Below are positions 1-64,000 of a stretch of DNA of 64,000 nt, in pieces. The position numbers and the translations under genes were made by a program. This DNA comes from Amorphochlora amoebiformis (Eukaryota; Cercozoa; Chlorarachniophyceae), in NCBI GenBank assembly GCA_054601695.1, contig BAAHQB010000007.1, positions 1,116,001 through 1,180,000 on the forward strand, written 5' to 3'. Position 1 is the first letter of the stretch. Each line of letters begins with the position of its first letter. Below the pieces are notes generated by a model. It saw only the letters and a program-made list of their open reading frames with translations, did not search any database and was not told where the DNA came from.

Positions 1-1
1 G

Positions 2-262
2 GAGACAACCAGCCCAGAGCCAGAGCCTCATCAACCCTCGACGCAGACCGACGGCAGTTGGATGACTATGGAGCTTCCACATGGTCCTGGAATCCAAATC
101 CCTGGACTGGATGATATTTGGAGTCATAGGGATGCGCTAGAGGTTGATTTAGATGAGGACGACTCTACGTTTACAGAGGTTTGATGAGTTGTATGTATGT
201 GTTTGGTTTTTGAATGTATATTTTGAGTGTAAGTGAATAGTAATAATGCTAAAGGTAAAATA

Positions 263-293
<31 letters not shown>

Positions 294-339
294 CAATATA
301 ATATAATATAATATATATATATATATGCACACACATATG

Positions 340-381
<42 letters not shown>

Positions 382-601
382 ACATGTCTGTATATACTAT
401 CATATGTATATGTATTCCGGATTTACATATATATATATATATATATATATAGATATATATATATATGTATATGGGTGGGTGTCGATGATCCAGGTAACAA
501 CCCATGGCCAAGCGAGCGCCGCCATTAATATCGTGAACGATCATGGTTCTACTAGTAGCAGCCTTGAGGAGAAGTCCCCCGAGAATGAAGTTTCAAAGTG
601 A
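2..601 (+). CDS. 3' end of an unrecognised multi-exon gene (partial)
   Basis: Two exons are visible: one open from the window edge to 178, ending GAG before a GTTTGA donor, and a terminal exon 494-601 after GATCCAG, ending in TGA. Both are phase 0, so they join cleanly. The visible C-terminus is about 94 residues. It is rich in Pro, Glu and Asp in the first part (SPEPEPHQP, an acidic VDLDEDD stretch) and in Ser and Glu in the last exon ([14 protein letters not shown]). It looks like a disordered acidic tail; no domain is recognised. The 315-bp intron is mostly (TA)n. The gene converges on the ankyrin gene that ends at 1340. Codon use and lack of low complexity support coding; the function is unknown. 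Confidence 0.6.
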
Positions 602-1339
602 TAAGTTTAGTTTGTAATTGAATCGTTATTGTACAGGGTTTTATCTAGTTCATATTCATAGTCACTTCAGTAGTACATCCAATTGAGTTGATTTCCAAGT
701 TTCAAACCGTATGAAAGTCATCTTATACTAGTTATACTGTACATACACGGTGCACTATGTCTAGTATCTAGAGTATGAAAATAAAAAATATATGTATAAA
801 TATATATATATTTATATATCTATATCTGTATATATATATATATATATCATGATACGTATACTATCTAGACTAATTAGTATCAACTAGATCTACTAGTCTA
901 GTAGATCAAGTTACACTAGTTCTAGTAGTTATACTCTACAGTCATGATCATTATCTAGATATACTCTCTAAACTCTAGATACTTTATTACTACCAGTTCT
1001 GGCTCAGACCAGTCACACGCTAGACACATGTCCACATGTCGATAAATTGGCCAGCCTGGCAGAGCTCCATTACTAGATTAGCTGGACCAGCTTTGAAACA
1101 CAACTAACGCAGGGCGTTGATTTAAATTTGAGTATGAGGTGGCCACTGGCTAGCCTCACTGTACATGTATAATGTGATGAGTTAAGTTCACTGGCAGGAG
1201 TATTATAATTGCGCGGCTATCTCATTGGTCATGAAAACGGCCGTGCGCTACCCGTGCTTGACTAACTACATCTATTATATCCCAACGCGGACAAGGTTAG
1301 TCGGATTCTACGGGCTCCTAAATTGAACACACATGAACA
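602..1339. other. Tail-to-tail spacer, CTAG-rich
   Basis: This spacer lies between two converging genes. About 640-990 is strikingly rich in the tetranucleotide CTAG (TCTAGAG, ACTAGTC, ACTAGATC and similar, roughly a dozen times), with short (TA)n. About 1010-1330 is more balanced in base composition, with no convincing reading frame. No gene is seen. Confidence 0.6.
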
Positions 1340-14180
<12,841 letters not shown>

Positions 14181-14707
14181 GGTGGCCGTCGTTTTGGCTA
14201 AGGCTTGTCTTCACGTATTCGGATAACTGCGCTACTTAAGGAGTCGAAGCTGACGTCGAGTGGCAAAAGTCAGGGTCTCTGGCTGGCTCCGTTGGGAGCG
14301 GGTTCGATGCCTCCACGTCCCTACTGCGCTGTCTTTGCTTCTGGTTGATTGTTTTTGGCGTATACAAAAAGATTATCTCGGAGTTGAGGGGCTTCAATGA
14401 GCATATTTAAAACATTATAACAATGTAGAATTAACTTTTGTATCATGTTGAACATTCACAAACTTTGTTCGAATATAAATGTTCGATGTGATTATTTAAA
14501 TGGTATAATTTTGTAGTTTTACATGCAATTGTACCACACATTAATAATTGTATTATTGATAATTTACTGGCTACAAATTCTACAATTATATTCATGTACA
14601 TACACGAATATGTATATGAATGTTTTCATATATATAATATATATATATATATATAATATAATTATATATACATATATATTAATACATTTATAAATATATA
14701 TACATAT

Positions 14708-14772
<65 letters not shown>

Positions 14773-14824
14773 GTATAATATATACATATATATATATATA
14801 TATTATATATATGTACATCATATA

Positions 14825-14873
<49 letters not shown>

Positions 14874-14928
14874 ATATATAATATGTTTGTATATATGTGT
14901 ATATGTGTGTATATTATGTGTGTGTATA

Positions 14929-15087
<159 letters not shown>

Positions 15088-15196
15088 GTTCCTAAGATAT
15101 ATGTATAATAAAATTTACATACACGTGCATGTTGATAACATAATATTATTTAGATTTATTTATATATGTATTATACATATGTGTGCGTGTGTGTGT

Positions 15197-15253
<57 letters not shown>

Positions 15254-15384
15254 ACTAGTACATTATATCATTGAACATGAAAATACTATTATATATATAT
15301 ATAAATATATATATATTACACTAGTCATATGACTCATATCGCCATGATATATAATCATTAAGTTCTACCGTATTATATTATATA

Positions 15385-15424
<40 letters not shown>

Positions 15425-15488
15425 CTATGGTATATACTGTAGAAAATGGTCTGCATATCATATATATACATACATATATACATATATG

Positions 15489-15524
<36 letters not shown>

Positions 15525-15717
15525 AACATATATACATATAAATATATATATATACATATATACGATATATATATATATATATATACATATATATGAGTAT
15601 ATATCATATACTATACACTATAGTATATATACATATATATATATATATATGTGTGTGTATATAATGATATATATATCATCATAGAAATCATTATGAAGTT
15701 ACTATATATATATATTA

Positions 15718-15833
<116 letters not shown>

Positions 15834-15846
15834 AATATAAAAATAT

Positions 15847-15903
<57 letters not shown>

Positions 15904-15913
15904 TTATAAACAT

Positions 15914-15978
<65 letters not shown>

Positions 15979-16004
15979 AATATATATATATTATATATAT
16001 ATAT

Positions 16005-16058
<54 letters not shown>

Positions 16059-16171
16059 CCATGGGATTGACCGCGACAATTTGATGACCACAATTGATGT
16101 AAATGAACCTAATAACTAGTAACTAATAACCTTAACGCGCGATAATGCACAGCCTAGTTGGATTGTGTTGC

Positions 16172-16237
16172 CTATCGGAGATTATGTCTGATGTTCCGTA
16201 CTTCAAAGGAGCGATTAGTTTTGCTCAGTGCATTGTC
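16172..16237 (-). CDS. Possible terminal exon (unassigned)
   Basis: A 66-nt frame follows a pyrimidine-rich acceptor (TTATTCTCCAG) and ends in TAG, coding about 21 residues such as NRSFEVRNIRHNLR. It could be the real last exon of the IY-repeat gene if that gene's exon ends at a GTAGCC donor near 17312, since both would be phase 0. Alternatively the opposite strand has a frame starting at 16145 that ends in a GTAAGA donor. Neither can be proved by eye. Confidence 0.3.
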   Translation of the reverse strand, partial: DNALSKTNRSFEVRNIRHNLR

Positions 16238-16316
16238 CTGGAGAATAATAGAAGTAAGACATATTTAAAACATACATATGTACCACTATATATGTATATA
16301 TGTGTGTATATATATG

Positions 16317-16359
<43 letters not shown>

Positions 16360-16377
16360 TTTTTATATATATATTAC

Positions 16378-16440
<63 letters not shown>

Positions 16441-16463
16441 TATATATATATATATATATAAAT

Positions 16464-16561
<98 letters not shown>

Positions 16562-16602
16562 TATATATGTTAATATAACATAATATATATATTATATAAA
16601 TG

Positions 16603-16687
<85 letters not shown>

Positions 16688-16746
16688 TCTATATTATGTG
16701 TATATATATATATTATATATATATATATATATATTATATATATTAC

Positions 16747-16778
<32 letters not shown>

Positions 16779-16783
16779 ATATA

Positions 16784-16821
<38 letters not shown>

Positions 16822-16823
16822 TG

Positions 16824-16861
<38 letters not shown>

Positions 16862-17045
16862 GTGTGTGTGTGTGTGTATGTGTGTGTGTACGTGTGTATG
16901 TGTGTGTGTTAGTGTAGGTTTACAACACACATATCGTCGGAGAGGGTCAGTGGAATTATGTGCTTCCATAAAAAGGGATTATCATTAGATGTGGGAGATT
17001 TGAATTGAAATCAAATCTCTATCCTCTCGTTGAATATCTCTTCTC

Positions 17046-17152
17046 GTTCTATCTCTCTATCACTTACACTCTTCATCTCTCTCTCTCAACTCTCTCTCTC
17101 TCCCTCTCTTTCTTTCTCTTTCTTTCTCTTTCTTTCTACCTTCTCTCTCTCT
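17046..17152. repeat. (CT)n-rich microsatellite
   Basis: CTCT/TTTC repeats with short breaks lie just outside the 3' end of the IY-repeat gene. Confidence 0.9.
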
Positions 17153-17277
17153 CATAAGGGTGGATGCCTAGCGAGAGTTTGGATTAAGGTCAGTGGATTA
17201 CAGTTATGGTTTAGCTGAATAGAGATCTAGTGCCATCAAAACAGTTCTTAAGGTTAGGGCAGCTCTTGGCACCTGTG

Positions 17278-17951
17278 TCAAGATGGTGGCGAGATGTTGA
17301 GAGTCTTGGCTACCTCAGGGTGCTGTTGATCATATAGCACCTTCGAGCTGGTTGACGACTTGTATATACTTCTGGTTCCATGGTACGGGTTATTGTAGAT
17401 GTTGGTTGGCCTGTAATTCTCATAGGGGCTTGAGTATATGTCGACTCCTGGCGGACGAAGATCATTTTTGTAGATTTCGGCCCGGGGCTTGGAATATATG
17501 TCTTGAGTGGGCGTGGAGCTCTTGTAGATGTCGGGCTGGTGCTTCGCAAGAGGACGCTGATAAATGGCTTTCTCATACGCAGTCGGAGGCTTCGGAGCTT
17601 TCTTCTCCACAATCTTTTTCGGAGCTGTTCGTAACTTGGCGTCCTGTACCACGTCGACAACCTTTCCCTCGGGAATGAACTCTTCGCTTCCTTGGGGGAC
17701 CATTTCTACGTATGTCGCTACCGGTTCCTCGTTGTCTACTTCCAATTCGGACGCGATAACAATGGGCCTGGTATCATACATACGTTTCAATAGTACGAAC
17801 CTCAACAGAAAGGGGGGCGCACCCGCTTATACTTCCAGTAATTGACGTCTCCCGAGGCGAAGGCATGCTGGGGTATAGTCTGGGATGCGAATATTGGCGG
17901 TTCAATCACAATCCCGGGCAAAAATTTGTCATGACCTTTCTTCGCGATCAT
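17278..17951 (-). CDS. Unrecognised protein with repeated IY motifs; one frame break or mini-intron
   Basis: The frame from ATG at 17951 codes MIAKKGHDKF and continues to about 17833. A second frame runs from about 17800 to TGA at 17278. They join either across a 32-nt intron (17832-17801, GTATAA to TTGAG) or by one missing base in a run of six C. The C-terminal half is basic and Pro-rich and repeats a D/E/S/N-IY-K/S/N motif about every 10-14 residues (PDIYKSS, QDIYSK, AEIYKN, VDIYSS, TNIYNN, RSIYKS), like a tail of short tyrosine modules. An alternative start at 17997 would need a 34-nt intron (17994-17961). No family is recognised. The start faces the dioxygenase gene, about 157 bp away, so the two probably share a promoter region. 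Confidence 0.65.
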
Positions 17952-18108
17952 GAATTCGAACTACTTCGTAGCCTTGCGCTTGGGGGGCGTTAACCATGCG
18001 GTGGTAAAGGTTTTCGAATGGTCGTCCAGAGGTCGCCATCGCTACCAACAAAGCTGAATTGTCACTCTGTGTGACGATATTAGAGATCTGACCTCTAAAA
18101 CCCATAAA
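17952..18108. promoter_or_regulatory. Bidirectional promoter region with inverted repeat
   Basis: This short spacer separates two divergent starts. It holds TGTCACTCTGTGTGACGA at 18060-18077, a GTCAC-N5-GTGAC inverted repeat. The same element, one base different, is found in the spacer before the armadillo gene at 54011-54028. No TATA box is obvious. Confidence 0.55.
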
Positions 18109-25051
<6,943 letters not shown>

Positions 25052-25646
25052 CATATACACTACTAAACTATCTAGACATTGGTTAATTTCCGTACAGAGG
25101 CTGTCCTATCTAGCCTATAGATAGTGTCTATAGTACATAGCCATGTCTAGATGTAGCCAAGTTACCTACCTGAGCGTTAGCGGCCGCCAAGTCCTGCTCA
25201 TAATGGTTCAGTCTATACACTTGTAACAACACTGTAGACTCGTAGATACTGGGGTAAACAGCAATTCTAGAATTAGGCTCGATCGTATGAAATATACTGC
25301 TAGATACTAGTATACATATATATATGTGTATATTTGGTAAATAAATGTTTTCAAGAAATACATCGCGCGTAATGTATCAGATAAAAATAGATACATCTAG
25401 TGAGCGTTACTGTATGTAGTATCTTGAGTATATATGATTCAAGGTTTTACAATCTACTAGATCTAATTGTTACAATACAGAACTAGTCTTGAAGTCTAGG
25501 TAGTAAAACTCTAATAAAAGTGCTAGAAGTCGAGACAAAGTATCAACTTTCAATAGTCCTTGTTCAAGTCACTCTAGTCACTAGCAGAGTCTACTCTCTG
25601 ACTTATATAAATATATAATTATATAATATTTATATATATATACACA

Positions 25647-25702
<56 letters not shown>

Positions 25703-25893
25703 CACATAGTCTGAGAGAGGGAGTTGTTTTGAATTCAATGATAAGCGGTCAACAATCATATTCAGAAAACTCTATAACTTACTAGACTTAGTGTATCACT
25801 GGTTAGTACTGATCATGAACCTAGTCCACTAGATCTATATATATTATATAAGTTATTAAATTGGTTTATATATATATATATAGTATTTACATG

Positions 25894-25951
<58 letters not shown>

Positions 25952-26490
25952 CCCCTTCCTCTAAATTCCCCCGAAAAGATAAATTATTTTCGGATACTAC
26001 ACGACACCTATAGGTAGACGACATCAAGCTTTGCGGGGAGGCTTTCGGCCTCTCGTTCCGTACGTGTAGGTTGCAATTACAACCTGATTGAGAATAGGGT
26101 TGGGGTTAGGGTTATGGATAGGTTTAGGAGAATTAGGTTTAGGTTTGAAAATCTTAAATTCGCTGGTGGAGATACGAGCTACTGCATTGTGTTATATATA
26201 TATATATATATATGTATGTATATATTATATTATATATGTATAATTTTTGCCATAATTATCGATATAATGCATATTTGTATGTGTGTATATAGATGTGTAT
26301 TGATGTAGTATGCGTATGTAGGGATATATCTTGTATATATATATGCATAAATATATATACATATATATATATTTTATATATGCATATATACATATATATG
26401 CATGCACACATCGTCCTACTGTAATCCAAATAGATTACTATGCTACGCTATACACACACATATATATACACATATAATACATATATATAT

Positions 26491-26537
<47 letters not shown>

Positions 26538-26584
26538 TATTTATTTATATACAAGTATATAAAAATATATATATTTATTTATAT

Positions 26585-26627
<43 letters not shown>

Positions 26628-26721
26628 TATTACATCACATAAACGTTTCATCATATATATATATATATACATATACAGATATATATATATATACATATAT
26701 GTATACATATACACATATATG

Positions 26722-26758
<37 letters not shown>

Positions 26759-26815
26759 TACATATATATATTTACGTATATGATATTCCAGGACACAATC
26801 TACTGGACCAATGTT
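25052..26815. other. Tail-to-tail spacer, CTAG-rich, with a stem-loop
   Basis: No gene is seen. About 25060-25850 is rich in CTAG (roughly 15 occurrences). (TA)n occurs at 25630-25700, 25905-25950 and in much of 26185-26770. 25950-26180 is complex sequence with a perfect GAGGC-TTTCG-GCCTC hairpin at 26038-26052 and a few TTAGGG-like words at 26092-26140. Confidence 0.6.
26038..26052. other. Perfect 5-bp stem-loop
   Basis: GAGGC, loop TTTCG, GCCTC lies in complex sequence between two converging genes. It could be a 3'-end or structural element, but a stem this short may be chance. Confidence 0.3.
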
Positions 26816-38241
<11,426 letters not shown>

Positions 38242-38430
38242 GGTCAGGAGCACCAAAGGTAGGTGCAGATCGCGGGAGGGGTCGAGTTGCCGATAAGTTA
38301 TTGGAAGGGCTTGAGAAAATAATTAAAAAAGCGGTATCTGTTCGTCCTCAACTTCATTAGCTCGGATTGTTAGCTCTACTCGATTTCGCCTAGAATTACG
38401 TGCTCTATCTGTTCACACTGTGTAAATCCT
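38242..38430. promoter_or_regulatory. Bidirectional promoter region between transporter and HMG-box genes
   Basis: The 189-bp spacer lies between divergent start codons and is free of microsatellite. It holds GTTCACACTGTGTAAA at 38411-38426, a TTCACA-TGTGTAA inverted repeat that resembles the TGTCAC...GTGTGACGA element of two other divergent spacers but is not identical. Confidence 0.45.
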
Positions 38431-53924
<15,494 letters not shown>

Positions 53925-54156
53925 TGCCGGGCCCGCGCCCGCGCGGACACGTGTCAACTATGGTGATCTTACGTGACATATGTAAGACACAACGCATTGT
54001 CACAGTTTTCTGTCACTTTGTGTGACGACATGCAAGAGCGTGCTGTTGGTCAAGGAGTGTCTCAAAGACCGGGCAGTACCCGGCAGTGGCATCTTTTTCC
54101 ACACGTGTTACCACAAATTCTTCGGGTATTTTTCGGTCAAGCGGTAACCAGTAGCA
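53925..54156. promoter_or_regulatory. Bidirectional promoter region with palindromes
   Basis: The 232-bp spacer separates the divergent starts of the dehydrogenase and armadillo genes. It holds the 10-bp palindrome GACACGTGTC at 53946-53955, CTTACGTGACATATGTAAG at about 53969-53987, TGTCACTTTGTGTGACGA at 54011-54028 and a second ACACGTGT near 54098. The TGTCAC element matches the one at 18060-18077 with one difference. Confidence 0.55.

Positions 54157-64000
<9,844 letters not shown>

Noticed and set aside
14240-14310. Possible tRNA: GGTTCGATGCC resembles a B box, and GACGTCG/CCACGTC could pair as an acceptor stem
   Set aside because: Length is only about 68 nt, the T stem pairs poorly, no anticodon arm can be drawn, and GACGT is self-complementary anyway.

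Overview
The window is nuclear DNA of an intron-rich eukaryote, most likely a protist. Seven genes have many tiny exons (23-260 nt, one first exon of 582 nt) with GT-AG borders and matching phases, separated by introns made largely of (TA)n microsatellite, CT/GA and CA microsatellite, minisatellites and TTAGGG/CCCTAA telomere-like arrays. The many long YIYIYI, SLSLSL and VRVRVR reading frames are translated microsatellite, not genes. I cannot name the species. The spliced genes argue against kinetoplastids, and the possible bipartite presequence of the dehydrogenase hints at a secondary plastid, but this is weak.

Layout: (1) 2-601 (+), the 3' end of an unrecognised gene; (2) 1340-14180 (-), an ankyrin plus GPCR-chaperone (ANKRD13-like) protein in about 26 exons; (3) 17278-17951 (-), an unrecognised protein with repeated IY motifs; (4) 18109-25051 (+), a membrane-anchored prolyl-4-hydroxylase-like 2-oxoglutarate/Fe(II) dioxygenase in 13 exons; (5) 26816-38241 (-), an SLC35A-type nucleotide-sugar transporter in about 15 exons; (6) 38431-42036 (+), an HMG-box protein in 8 exons; (7) 43190-53924 (-), a D-isomer 2-hydroxyacid dehydrogenase (phosphoglycerate/hydroxypyruvate type) in 16 exons; (8) 54157 to beyond the window end (+), an armadillo-repeat protein with at least 21 exons.

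From gene 3 onward the genes strictly alternate: close head-to-head pairs (157, 189 and 232 bp apart) joined tail-to-tail by 1-2 kb spacers. Two of the three divergent promoters share a near-identical 18-bp inverted repeat, and the third has a looser version. Three tail-to-tail spacers contain DNA rich in CTAG.

The dioxygenase and the nucleotide-sugar transporter could both serve the secretory pathway. No operon or pathway cluster is evident. The most unusual biology is the gene structure: many introns carry tandem or nearby copies of exon ends with their splice sites, joined by TA tracts. The clearest is a five-copy array in the dioxygenase gene where four truncated decoy exons precede the real one. 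All exon models were built by eye from reading frame, splice sites and family motifs; a few junctions do not close and are flagged.
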